Shown here: in pieces, positions 55,426 through 63,519 of the stretch
Layout of the letters: each line of letters opens with the position of its first letter
Numbering within the stretch: the first letter of the stretch is position 1
From: Pseudomonadota bacterium
GTDB lineage: Bacteria > Pseudomonadota > Alphaproteobacteria > Rhizobiales > Hyphomicrobiaceae
DNA: 64,000 nt
Assembly: GCA_023405815.1 (NCBI GenBank)
Contig: JAEXXM010000042.1
Coordinates: 3,663-67,662 of the forward strand
Direction of reading: 5' to 3'
Notes under the pieces: model-generated
Seen by the model: only the letters and a program-made list of their open reading frames with translations
What the model was told of the DNA's origin: nothing
The model's database searches: none
Program-made: the position numbers and the translations under genes

Positions 55426-56808
55426 TCACGCGGCAACCTCTCCGGCGACGTCCTTGAGCGTAAGATCGAGACAGCGGCCGATCACGCGCTCGGCTTCTGC
55501 GAACTGCTCCTCGCCCCAGATGAGCGGCGGCGCGCAGACCATGGTGTCGAACACGGCGCGCATGATGAAGCCTTCGCGGAAGAAGTGATCGCGGCAGATG
55601 AGGCCGACGCGCCCCGGCTGCTCGAAGCGGCGGCGCGTGCGCCTGTCGGCGACGAGCTCGATGGCACCGAGCAGGCCGACCGAGCGCACCTCGCCGACCA
55701 GCGGGTGGTCCTTGAACTTGGCCAGTACGCGCGCAAGCGCCGGAGCCGTGTACTCGTTGACCCGCGGGATAAGCTTCTCCCGCTCGATGATCTCGATGTT
55801 CTTCAGCGCGACGGCACACGCAACCGGATGTCCTGAGAACGTGTAGCCGTGGTGGAAGTCGTCGTCGTGGCTCATCAAGGCGTCGGTGATCTTGTCGTGC
55901 ACGATGATGCCCGACAGCGGGATGTACCCCGAGGTGATCGCCTTGGCGAAGGTGATGATGTCGGGCCTGATGCCGTAGTACTCGGACGCGAACCAGGTCC
56001 CGAGCCGCCCGAAGCCGGTAATGACCTCGTCCGCCAATAGCAGCACGCCGTACTTGTCGATGATGCGCTGCACTTCGGGCCAGTAGCTCTCGGGCGGAAT
56101 CTTCACGCCGCCCGCGCCCTGCACAGGCTCGGCCGCGACGGCGGCAACGTTCTCCGGCCCGACCGCGAGAATCTCATCCTCGATCGCACGTGCCGCGCGC
56201 AACCCGAACGCCTGCAGGTCCTCGCCGTCCCGGCCTTCCCCGTACCAGTAGGGGTCCATGACGTGGCGGAAGCCCTCATAGCGCGGATAGCTGTGCTGGT
56301 GCACATGGCTCATGCCGCCCATCGAGCCCGCAGCGATGGTCGAGCCGTGATAAGCGTTCTTGCGCGAGATGATGATGCGCCGGCTGGGCTCGCCCTTCAG
56401 CACCCAGTAGTGCCGGATGAGACGGATGGCGGTGTCGTTCGCCTCCGAGCCCGACGAGCCGTAGAAGACCTGGTTGAGGCCCTCCGGCGCGATCTCCGCC
56501 AGCTTGCGCGACAGCTCGACGACCGGGGGGTGCGTCGTGCGGAAGAACGTATTGTAGAACGGCAGCTCGAGCATCTGCGCGTATGCGGCCTCGGCGAGCT
56601 CGCGCCGGCCATGCCCGATCGCGGCGGTCCAGAGCCCTGCCATGCCGTCGAGGATGCGGTGGCCTTCGCTGTCCCAGATGTACGGGCCTTCGGCACGGAC
56701 GATGACGCGTGCGCCGCCGGTTCTCAGCGAACGGTGGTCCGTGAAGGGGTGGAGATGATGGAGCGCGTCGAGCTCCTGCCAGTGCTTCGTCTGGTTATGA
56801 CCGGTCAC
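55426..56808 (-). CDS. spuC: Class III aminotransferase, putrescine-pyruvate transaminase (SpuC) like
   Basis: A 460-residue PLP-dependent aminotransferase resembling SpuC, which moves the putrescine amino group to pyruvate to form 4-aminobutyraldehyde. Landmarks: YGSSGSEANDTAIRLIRHYW, the aspartate in LLLADEVITGFGRLG, and the PLP lysine in ITFAKAITSGYIPLSG. The N-terminal LHPFTDHRSLRTGGARVI is typical of omega-amine transaminases. It is the first gene of the leftward operon; the divergent TetR gene is 122 bases away. The transaminase route bypasses glutamylation, so two routes coexist here. Confidence 0.85.
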   Translation of the reverse strand: MTGHNQTKHWQELDALHHLHPFTDHRSLRTGGARVIVRAEGPYIWDSEGHRILDGMAGLWTAAIGHGRRELAEAAYAQMLELPFYNTFFRTTHPPVVELSRKLAEIAPEGLNQVFYGSSGSEANDTAIRLIRHYWVLKGEPSRRIIISRKNAYHGSTIAAGSMGGMSHVHQHSYPRYEGFRHVMDPYWYGEGRDGEDLQAFGLRAARAIEDEILAVGPENVAAVAAEPVQGAGGVKIPPESYWPEVQRIIDKYGVLLLADEVITGFGRLGTWFASEYYGIRPDIITFAKAITSGYIPLSGIIVHDKITDALMSHDDDFHHGYTFSGHPVACAVALKNIEIIEREKLIPRVNEYTAPALARVLAKFKDHPLVGEVRSVGLLGAIELVADRRTRRRFEQPGRVGLICRDHFFREGFIMRAVFDTMVCAPPLIWGEEQFAEAERVIGRCLDLTLKDVAGEVAA

Positions 56809-56912
56809 GTCCCTACCTCACCTCGAGCAAGTCCTTAAGCGCGCAGCCGTGGGGCGACAGCGATCCGCAACGGCGGAAATCATCGCTTGCAGCGGGCTCG
56901 TTGCGCGGGTAA

Positions 56913-56947
56913 GGCTACAGTGCAGACCTTATGGGCTACGGTGTAGA
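56913..56947. promoter_or_regulatory. Two palindromic repeats, probable TetR operators
   Basis: GGCTACAGTGCAGA (56913-56926) and GGCTACGGTGTAGA (56934-56947) agree at 12 of 14 positions and start 21 bp apart, two helical turns. Each contains a CTAC-N3-GTAG-like palindrome (the second copy perfect). They lie at the proximal start of the TetR gene and upstream of the spuC-like promoter region, as expected for autoregulation and operon control. Confidence 0.5.
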
Positions 56948-57629
56948 ATTGTCAAGGGCGAGCACAGGACCGGCCAGAAGGAAGAGCGCGACCAACGCCC
57001 GGACGGGCACGCGCGGACGCGTCGATCGCTCCGAGATACTGAGAGCCGCCTTCGAGCTTTTTGCCCGCGAGGGCGATGACGGCTTCTCGCTGCGCAAGCT
57101 CGGCATGAGCGTCGGCGTCGACCCGATGACCGTGCTGCATCACTTTCGCTCGCGCGAGGAGCTGCTGCGCGAGATCGCCGACCACGCGCTCGCGACCGTC
57201 GCCCAGCCGCTTCCGACGGAGGACTGGCGCTTCGACTTGAAGGCCATCGCCCGCGCCTACCGCGATCTCGCCCGCAAGCACCCGCGCGTGTTCCGCCTGC
57301 ACTTCCGCTTTCATGCGACAGGTCCCATCGATCACGCCTCGAGCGAGGTCGTCTATCGCGCCATGCGGCGGGCAGGGCTGCCCGACGAGGAGGCCGCCGG
57401 CATGGGGCTCGCCTACTACGCGTTCGTTCTGGGTTTTGCGGTGTCGGAGGCCGAGGGCCTGCTGCGCCCCATCGATTGCGACGTCGAGGCCGAGCTCTCT
57501 GCGCTCGACCCGCTCGGCTATCCGGCGACGCGCGCGCTCATCCCGGCCTTCAAGTCGCTTGATCCCGACGCCGCCTTCGATGCCTCGATCGATGCCTTCA
57601 TCGAAGGCGTCGCCCAGCGCACCGCGTAG
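56931..57629 (+). CDS. TetR/AcrR-family transcriptional regulator
   Basis: A regulator of up to 232 residues. The helix-turn-helix is seen in ILRAAFELFAREGDDGFSLRKLGMSVGVDPMTVLHHF (HTH part from about residue 40), and the C-terminal helical ligand domain contains RKHPRVFRLHFRFHATG. It stands at the head of the polyamine operon and is the likely regulator of it. ATG 56931 lies inside the second palindromic repeat and has no clear ribosome site; a TTG at 56949 would drop the first six residues. The effector is unknown. Confidence 0.87.
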   Translation: MGYGVELSRASTGPARRKSATNARTGTRGRVDRSEILRAAFELFAREGDDGFSLRKLGMSVGVDPMTVLHHFRSREELLREIADHALATVAQPLPTEDWRFDLKAIARAYRDLARKHPRVFRLHFRFHATGPIDHASSEVVYRAMRRAGLPDEEAAGMGLAYYAFVLGFAVSEAEGLLRPIDCDVEAELSALDPLGYPATRALIPAFKSLDPDAAFDASIDAFIEGVAQRTA

Positions 57630-57711
57630 ACAGTCGACTCAGATCCTGCACACGATGTGGAGCGGGACCTACCGATAGGAAGGAAAATAGGCCTGCTCAA
57701 GGAATACTCTC

Positions 57712-58131
57712 ATGCTGAGCTACCTACGGTATTTCGTCGAGTGGTATCTCTTTAGGCTCATCATAGTCACGGCGCTCCTCGGTGGTGGAGGCGCGATACT
57801 GATCGCCTACGAATTGCTCGCTGACCGACTGGGATTGCGCTCTCCAAGTTTGGACAACCTAGCGTCCTTTCTGGGAACAACACTGACTCTGGTGGGCGTG
57901 TTTATCACGGCCGGGTCCATCTTTATCTATTCGCAGAACCCCACGAAGCCTGATCCAGGTAGCTTTCCCGTTGCAATCGTCGTGATGGGCGTCTGCGCGA
58001 CTTCACTCTACGTACTGTTCACGGGGGGCAAGGTCCCGGACAACCTTGTGAACGGCCTTGCCATGCTCGGCTTGGCAGGCGGACTAGCAAGGATTCAGCC
58101 AAACCCACAAAAGTCGGCAAGAGAATTCTGA
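57712..58131 (+). CDS. Small polytopic membrane protein, unknown
   Basis: A 139-residue protein with three or four hydrophobic helices (LIIVTALLGGGGAILIAYELL; GTTLTLVGVFITAGSIFIYSQ; FPVAIVVMGVCATSLYVLF; MLGLAGGLARIQ at the end) and very short loops. Base composition is visibly less GC-rich than the neighbours. ATG 57712 follows AAGGAAT about 10 bases away. No family was recognised, and neither the TetR gene nor the tRNA gives a hint. Confidence 0.6.
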   Translation: MLSYLRYFVEWYLFRLIIVTALLGGGGAILIAYELLADRLGLRSPSLDNLASFLGTTLTLVGVFITAGSIFIYSQNPTKPDPGSFPVAIVVMGVCATSLYVLFTGGKVPDNLVNGLAMLGLAGGLARIQPNPQKSAREF

Positions 58132-58323
58132 GCGATCTTCAAGATAAAGACAGCGTGACGTTGTCAATGCGATGATTATCGGCGTCACACCCCACCGGGA
58201 TGCGCAGCAGCGAGAGCGAGGCGCCGCTCGCTTTGCTGGAGCTGGGCTCTGAACAAGCATCCACTAGCGCGAGCGTCTGGCGCCGGTTTGCGATGTGATG
58301 AGCACTCGTGAGCAGGAGTCTGC

Positions 58324-58413
58324 TGGCGGAAGGGGTGGGATTCGAACCCACGGTGCCCTTGCGAGCACGCCGGTTTTCAAGACCGGAGCCTTAAACCACT
58401 CGACCACCCTTCC
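58324..58413 (-). tRNA. tRNA-Ser (UGA)
   Basis: Minus-strand 90-base gene including an encoded CCA end. It begins GGAAGGG and ends CCCTTCC-G-CCA, a 7-bp acceptor stem. The anticodon arm is CCGGT-CTTGAAA-ACCGG, with anticodon TGA reading UCA serine codons. The T arm has the standard GGTTCGAATCC, and a long variable arm (GTGCTCGCAAGGGCAC) marks a serine-type class II tRNA. Confidence 0.96.
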
Positions 58414-58539
58414 GATTGACCCGCAACGGGCAGCGGACCCTATAGGCGTCGCGCGGGCCTGACAAGCGATCGCCGCGCACGCCCTGCCTCGGTGGGGATC
58501 TCGCCGCGCAGCGCGCAACCATCTGGGGCTGCAGGCATT

Positions 58540-60216
58540 CTAACCCGCCATCGACAGCTTCACGAGCGCGCTGTGCCGCAGCGCCTCGCGCACCCGCTCC
58601 TCGTCGAAGAACCGATAGCCGGCTCCTCCGGCCGCCTTCGAGCGATAGAGAGCGCTGTCGGCCCGCGCCAGCAATGCCTCACTGTCCTCGCCTTGGTGGT
58701 GCGCCACCGCGATGCCGACGCTGGCAGCGATCTCCAGCATGCGCCCGTGCACTTCGTAGGGCGCGCTCAGTGTCGCGATGATGCGCGAGGCGAGTTCCCC
58801 GGCCTCCTGCTCGGGCCGAGCGGTGATTTGCAGGATGACGAACTCATCACCGCCCAGGCGCGCGACGAGGTCCGGTGCGCGCACGGTGGCGCGCAGTCGG
58901 GTGGCGACCTCGCGCAGCAGGACGTCGCCGACGAGATGTCCCAGCGTGTCGTTGATGGGCTTGAATCGGTCGAGATCGATGAACAGCACGGCGATCCTTT
59001 CGTCGTGCCGGCGCCCGTTGAGAGCTGCTTCTAGCTGCTCGAGGAATTGGACGCGGTTCGCGAGGCCCGTCAGCATGTCGTGCTCCGCCATGTAGGCGAT
59101 CTTCGCCGCCTGCTCCATGCGCTCGGTGACGTCCTCCTGCACGTCCACCCAGCCGCCTCCGGCAATCGGTGCGACCTTCTTGAAGATCGTGCGGCCGTCG
59201 TGCAGCTGCACGGTCTCAGTGAACGCCCGGCCGTGCCCGAGCTTGGAAAAATGCCGCGCAATCGAACGCACCGTGCCGTCGCGGCCCTCTTGTTGCCTAA
59301 CATTCGAGACGATCTCCGCGAAGCTCGCCCCGGCGTGCGTCATGTCATCGGACAGACAATAGAGATTTCGGTATGCCGGATTGCACATGATGAGTCGCTT
59401 TTCGCCGTCGAACATCGACAGCCCCACCGGCAAGTGGCGAACAGCAGCCTCGAACAATGAGTTCTGCTCGCGCAATGCAGCTTCGCAGCGGATGTTGGCG
59501 CGCTGCACGACGGCGGCCGAAAAGGCGGACAGCAGCACGATGCTCGTGACGCCAGCAATGGCTAGCGCCAGGTGAAAGCGATTCATGCCTTGGCCGAAAA
59601 AGGCAACCGTTGGATCCGGCTCGATCTGGACCGCGCCCATGGCGGTGAAATGCAATACGCAAATGGCCAGCGCGAGCAGGCTGCCCGCGCGCAAAATTGC
59701 ACCGAGGCCGCTGGCGGCAGCGTAGAACGCCAGCATGGCCGCACCGGCGAGGGCGCAGCCGAGCACCCATGCTGCCGCCACGAGAGCCGCATCCCATACA
59801 ATCGTCCCAGGGATGACCAAAGCAGCCATGCCGGTGAAGTGCATGCCGCCGATCGCGAAGCCGATGAGAATGCCGCCCAGTCCAATCCACAATCGCCGCC
59901 CACCGGTCGACACGGCGAAGCCGGCCGAGGCGATGCCGATGGCGATCAACAGCGAGCCTATCGTGGCGACGGGCTCATAGTGCGTCGGCATCGCACCCTT
60001 GTAAGCCAGCATGGCGACGAAGTGCGTCGCCCAGATGCCCGACCCTGCGCTGACGCCGGTCAGCGCTGCCCATAGGAGCCTGCGGCGCCCGCTGTAAGCA
60101 TCGGCAATCGAGTACATGAGGAAGGAAGTGAGCGCTGTGGCGACGCAGACCAGCACGGCGAGGCAGAGGAGCCAATAGTCGTGTTCAGTGGCTAAACATG
60201 CGAGGACGCGGAACAT
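58540..60216 (-). CDS. MHYT-PAS-GGDEF membrane diguanylate cyclase
   Basis: A membrane protein of 558 residues. The N-terminal MHYT sensor has about seven helices with the copper-type motifs ATHFVAM, GGMHFTGMAAL and VLHFTAMGAV. A PAS domain follows (about 265-370, EAAVRHLPVGLSMFDGEKRL), then a GGDEF domain (MLTGLANRVQFLEQLEAAL, FIDLDRFKPINDTLGH, LVARLGGDEFVIL). The catalytic GGDEF is intact, so it should make cyclic-di-GMP. No EAL domain follows, unlike many MHYT proteins. ATG 60216 gives the standard MFRVLACLATEHD start; ATG 60231 and TTG 60234 are longer. It follows the tRNA on the same strand. Confidence 0.92.
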   Translation of the reverse strand: MFRVLACLATEHDYWLLCLAVLVCVATALTSFLMYSIADAYSGRRRLLWAALTGVSAGSGIWATHFVAMLAYKGAMPTHYEPVATIGSLLIAIGIASAGFAVSTGGRRLWIGLGGILIGFAIGGMHFTGMAALVIPGTIVWDAALVAAAWVLGCALAGAAMLAFYAAASGLGAILRAGSLLALAICVLHFTAMGAVQIEPDPTVAFFGQGMNRFHLALAIAGVTSIVLLSAFSAAVVQRANIRCEAALREQNSLFEAAVRHLPVGLSMFDGEKRLIMCNPAYRNLYCLSDDMTHAGASFAEIVSNVRQQEGRDGTVRSIARHFSKLGHGRAFTETVQLHDGRTIFKKVAPIAGGGWVDVQEDVTERMEQAAKIAYMAEHDMLTGLANRVQFLEQLEAALNGRRHDERIAVLFIDLDRFKPINDTLGHLVGDVLLREVATRLRATVRAPDLVARLGGDEFVILQITARPEQEAGELASRIIATLSAPYEVHGRMLEIAASVGIAVAHHQGEDSEALLARADSALYRSKAAGGAGYRFFDEERVREALRHSALVKLSMAG

Positions 60217-60452
60217 CCCAACCACCCGCATCAATCAAACATGAATGATACGATCAATTGCTGAAGCAACTATTTCACCAATTGTAGACTCGCAGGCGAG
60301 GCACGTCGCCGCAATCTGCCTCAAGGTGCAACCCCGGGGCACCGGAACCGCGGCGAACCAGGCTGACCCTCGCCTTTACCCAATCTCAAGCCTGTTTTGT
60401 CACCTTGCGCGGGAGCGCCCGACCGCTGCGGCATGCCACTGCCGGAAAGGAT

Positions 60453-61505
60453 ATGGAGCGTGCGGCCGCAAGTGCGTTGATGTGTGCGCGTGGGACCATG
60501 ACGAAAGCGGTGTTGCGTCCCGAGCTGCGCTGCCCTTCCTCGCTGCTGCTTGCCGCCATTGTCGCCCTACTTATTGCCGCGGCACTCGCCGGCTGCTCCG
60601 GCGGCGGATCCTTCGATAGCGGTCTCGGCGTCAGCTCCAGCCCCAGGGTGGCCGGAGGCGGGACAATCCCCAAGGGTGGGGGCGTTTACAAGGTCGGGCG
60701 CCCCTATCGCGTCGCTGGACGCTGGTACCACCCCCACGAGGACCCGAGCTACGACCGCGTCGGCACTGCGTCGTGGTATGGCACGGCCTTCCACGGCCGT
60801 CGCACCGCCAACGGCGAAATCTACGATATGTACGCACTGACGGCGGGGCACCCGACACTGCCCCTGCCGTCCTACGCCTACGTCACCAATTTGCAGAACG
60901 GCCGCACCGTGCTGGTGCGCATCAACGACCGCGGTCCCTACGCTAAGGACCGCATGATCGATCTGTCCTATCAGACGGCCCGCACGCTCGGATTCCATAA
61001 TCACGGGCTGGCGCGTGTGCGCGTGCGTTATGCCGGACGCGCACCGATGAACGGCGATGACCGCGCCGAGCGTCGCTTCCTCGCGGCGCAGGGCTGGTCG
61101 GGGTCCAAGTACGCGCAGACGGCTGATGCGCCGATCACGACGGCCTCGCTCGGCTCCGGCACCGCGGCGCAGCAGCAAGCCGCCCCTTCATGGTCAGTGA
61201 CGAAGTACCGGCAGGAGATCCGCGAAGGGCGTCAGCCTGCCGCGCCGGCATCAGCGTTGGGCGCGCGATCGGCGGCAACCTATTTGCGCGTCGGGCCGTT
61301 CGGGTCAGAGGCAGAGGCGCAGCGGCTGCGTTTCATGCTGGCCGGCGCCGATCCAAGTGCGATTGAGCCCTCCCGCACCGCGGGCGAGCCTGCATACCGG
61401 CTGCGCCTTGGCCCTTACGATGATGCCGGCGCCGCCGCAGCCATGGCGCGAATCGCCGCCGCCGGCTTCGACCCCGACGCAAGCATCGAAAATGTCAGCA
61501 GATAG
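60453..61505 (+). CDS. rlpA: RlpA-like septal lytic transglycosylase lipoprotein with SPOR domain
   Basis: A 350-residue lipoprotein. The lipobox is LAGC after a hydrophobic stretch (LLLAAIVALLIAAALAGC). The RlpA/DPBB domain shows GTASWYGTAFHGRRTANGE and VRINDRGPYAKDRMIDLS, where the catalytic aspartate and the histidine/asparagine are recognisable. A C-terminal SPOR domain (YLRVGPFGSEAEAQRLRF, YRLRLGPYDDAGAAAAMAR) binds denuded peptidoglycan at the septum. ATG 60453 is used; ATG 60480 and 60498 are closer to the lipobox. It precedes a D,D-carboxypeptidase gene, as in other Hyphomicrobiales. Confidence 0.92.
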   Translation: MERAAASALMCARGTMTKAVLRPELRCPSSLLLAAIVALLIAAALAGCSGGGSFDSGLGVSSSPRVAGGGTIPKGGGVYKVGRPYRVAGRWYHPHEDPSYDRVGTASWYGTAFHGRRTANGEIYDMYALTAGHPTLPLPSYAYVTNLQNGRTVLVRINDRGPYAKDRMIDLSYQTARTLGFHNHGLARVRVRYAGRAPMNGDDRAERRFLAAQGWSGSKYAQTADAPITTASLGSGTAAQQQAAPSWSVTKYRQEIREGRQPAAPASALGARSAATYLRVGPFGSEAEAQRLRFMLAGADPSAIEPSRTAGEPAYRLRLGPYDDAGAAAAMARIAAAGFDPDASIENVSR

Positions 61506-61520
61506 CCCGGCCTCCGGACG

Positions 61521-61550
61521 TTGACATCGGCTGCGTACTGACTTGATAGT
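61521..61550 (+). promoter_or_regulatory. Possible sigma-70 promoter of the carboxypeptidase gene
   Basis: TTGACA, 18-base spacer, GATAGT (four of six matches to the -10 consensus), about 50 bases before the ATG. It would give the dac-tmk-holB genes a start independent of rlpA. Confidence 0.4.
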
Positions 61551-61600
61551 CGGATTATCCCGCTGCTGTCCGGCCAATACCGCAAGGTGCAAAAGCCGCA

Positions 61601-62800
61601 ATGCTGTCTTCCATCAAATTGTGCGCCAAGAGCCCGCTGCTGCTGGCCCTGTTGCTGCTCGCTGCAATGACGCTGACGGTAGTGCCGCAACAAGCCTCCG
61701 CGCAGAGCGGCGGATTTACGACGCGCGCCAAGTCTGCGGTGCTGCTCGACGCCGATACCGGCGCCATCCTCTACCAGAACAACGCCGACGAGCTGCTGCC
61801 CCCGGCTTCGGTCTCCAAGCTGATGACCGCCGCGGTTGTGTTCCGCGCCCTGAAGGAGGGGCGCATCAAGCTCACCGACGAGTTCACGATGAGCGAGCAC
61901 GCCTGGCGCACGGGCGGCGCACCCTCGCGCACCTCGGCCATGTTCGTGCCCATCAACACCCCGGCGACGATCGATGACCTGTTGAAGGGCCTGATCGTCC
62001 AATCTGGCAACGATGCTGCCATTTGCCTCGCCGAAGGGTTGGGCGGCACCGAGGAGCAGTTTGCCAAGCGCATGACCGTCGAGGCGCGGCGCATCGGGCT
62101 CACGAAGTCGACCTTCGCCAACCCGAGCGGGCTCTATGATCCGGGCCAGCTGATGACCGCGCGCGAGATCGCCATGCTCGCGCACTACATCATCAAGGAA
62201 TACCCCGAGTACTACCCGATCTTCTCCCAGCGCTTGTTCGAGTATCGCAAGCACAAGTTCTACAACCGCAACCCGCTGCTGCCGCTCGACATCGGCGCCG
62301 ACGGCCTGAAGACCGGCTACGTCAAGGAGTCGGGCTATAACCTCGTCGGCTCGACGGTGCAGGGAGGAAAGCGGCTGATCGTCGTCGTCATGGGCCTACC
62401 CACCGAGTCCGATCGCACCTCCGAAGCCAAGAAGCTGCTCGACTGGGGTTATCGCAGCTTCGCGCCCTTCAAGCTCTTCAACGCCGGCGAGACCGTCGGC
62501 AGCGCCCGCGTGTGGGGCGGCGAGCGGTTCTACGTGCCGCTGACCGGCAATGGACCCATCAACGTGATCTTGCCGCGCGTGCCGGAGAACCCGCGCCTCA
62601 AGGCCGAGATCATCTATGACGGTCCCTTGAAGCCCCCGATCAAGAAGGGCGACAAGGTCGCCAAGCTGCGCGTCACCACGCAGACGAACTCCGTCAACGA
62701 GGTGCCGCTCTATGCCGCCGAGGACGTCGAGCCGGGCGGCCTCATGCGCCGCGGGCTCGATTCCCTCGCCCATCTCGCCCTGAGCTGGGTGCCCCTGTAG
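61601..62800 (+). CDS. D-alanyl-D-alanine carboxypeptidase (S11, penicillin-binding protein 5/6 type)
   Basis: Removes the terminal D-Ala from peptidoglycan pentapeptides in the periplasm. The 399-residue protein has a signal peptide (cleavage after ASAQ, about residue 35), the catalytic SVSK (S70 to K73), the SGN triad in QSGNDAAICLAEG and the KTG box in ADGLKTGYVKESGYN. A C-terminal beta-domain (about 285-380) precedes an amphipathic C-terminal helix (RRGLDSLAHLALSWVPL) that should anchor it to the membrane. It follows rlpA and precedes tmk, a widely kept order in this group. Confidence 0.95.
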   Translation: MLSSIKLCAKSPLLLALLLLAAMTLTVVPQQASAQSGGFTTRAKSAVLLDADTGAILYQNNADELLPPASVSKLMTAAVVFRALKEGRIKLTDEFTMSEHAWRTGGAPSRTSAMFVPINTPATIDDLLKGLIVQSGNDAAICLAEGLGGTEEQFAKRMTVEARRIGLTKSTFANPSGLYDPGQLMTAREIAMLAHYIIKEYPEYYPIFSQRLFEYRKHKFYNRNPLLPLDIGADGLKTGYVKESGYNLVGSTVQGGKRLIVVVMGLPTESDRTSEAKKLLDWGYRSFAPFKLFNAGETVGSARVWGGERFYVPLTGNGPINVILPRVPENPRLKAEIIYDGPLKPPIKKGDKVAKLRVTTQTNSVNEVPLYAAEDVEPGGLMRRGLDSLAHLALSWVPL

Positions 62801-62862
62801 CGCAGCAGCCGCGGGCGTGTTACCGACGCCACACGGCATTTTCGCGCTAGGAACGATCGGGC

Positions 62863-63519
62863 GTGCTCGGCAAGTTCATCACCTTCGAAGGCGGGGAGGG
62901 GTCCGGCAAGTCGACCCAGGCGCGGCTCCTGTCCGAGCAGCTCTGGCGCGTCGGCGTGCACACCTTCATCACCCGCGAGCCCGGCGGCTCCCCATTCGCC
63001 GAGGCGCTGCGCAAGGTCATCCTCGACCCCGGCATGCCGCAGCACTCCGCCCTGTCCGAGGCGCTGTTGTTCTACTCCGCGCGCGCCGACCATCTCGACA
63101 ACACCGTGCGACCGGCGCTCAACGCCGGCCTGTGGGTCATCTGCGACCGCTTCATCGATTCAACGCGCGTCTATCAGGGTGTCGCCGGCGGGCTGCCGGG
63201 CGAGGTCATCGACGTCCTCAACCACATGGTGGTCAGCCCCACGTTCCCTGACCTGACGATCATCCTCGACATTCCCGCCGAGCTGGGCCTCGGGCGCGCG
63301 CACAGCCGCCGGCTCGACAAGGTCAACCCCGACACCGAGGCCGACGCCTACGAAAAACGCGATCTCGGCTTCCATTGGAAGCTGCGCGATGCATTCCGCG
63401 ATATCGCCCGCCAGGAGCCGGAGCGCTGCGTCTTGATCGACGCGGCGCAGGACGAGCGCGCCGTCTTCACGCACGTATGGCGCGCGGTGCAGATGCGTCT
63501 TCTCGCACCGGTCCGCTGA
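62863..63519 (+). CDS. tmk: Thymidylate kinase
   Basis: Phosphorylates dTMP to dTDP. The 218-residue enzyme has a Walker A of FEGGEGSGKST, the DRF motif in CDRFIDSTRVYQG, the dTMP-binding REPGGSPFAE and the LID region RRLDKVNPDTEADAYEK. The start is GTG 62863 (VLGKFITFEGGEG). The stop TGA overlaps the holB ATG (ATGA at 63516-63521), so the two are translationally coupled. Confidence 0.96.
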   Translation: MLGKFITFEGGEGSGKSTQARLLSEQLWRVGVHTFITREPGGSPFAEALRKVILDPGMPQHSALSEALLFYSARADHLDNTVRPALNAGLWVICDRFIDSTRVYQGVAGGLPGEVIDVLNHMVVSPTFPDLTIILDIPAELGLGRAHSRRLDKVNPDTEADAYEKRDLGFHWKLRDAFRDIARQEPERCVLIDAAQDERAVFTHVWRAVQMRLLAPVR

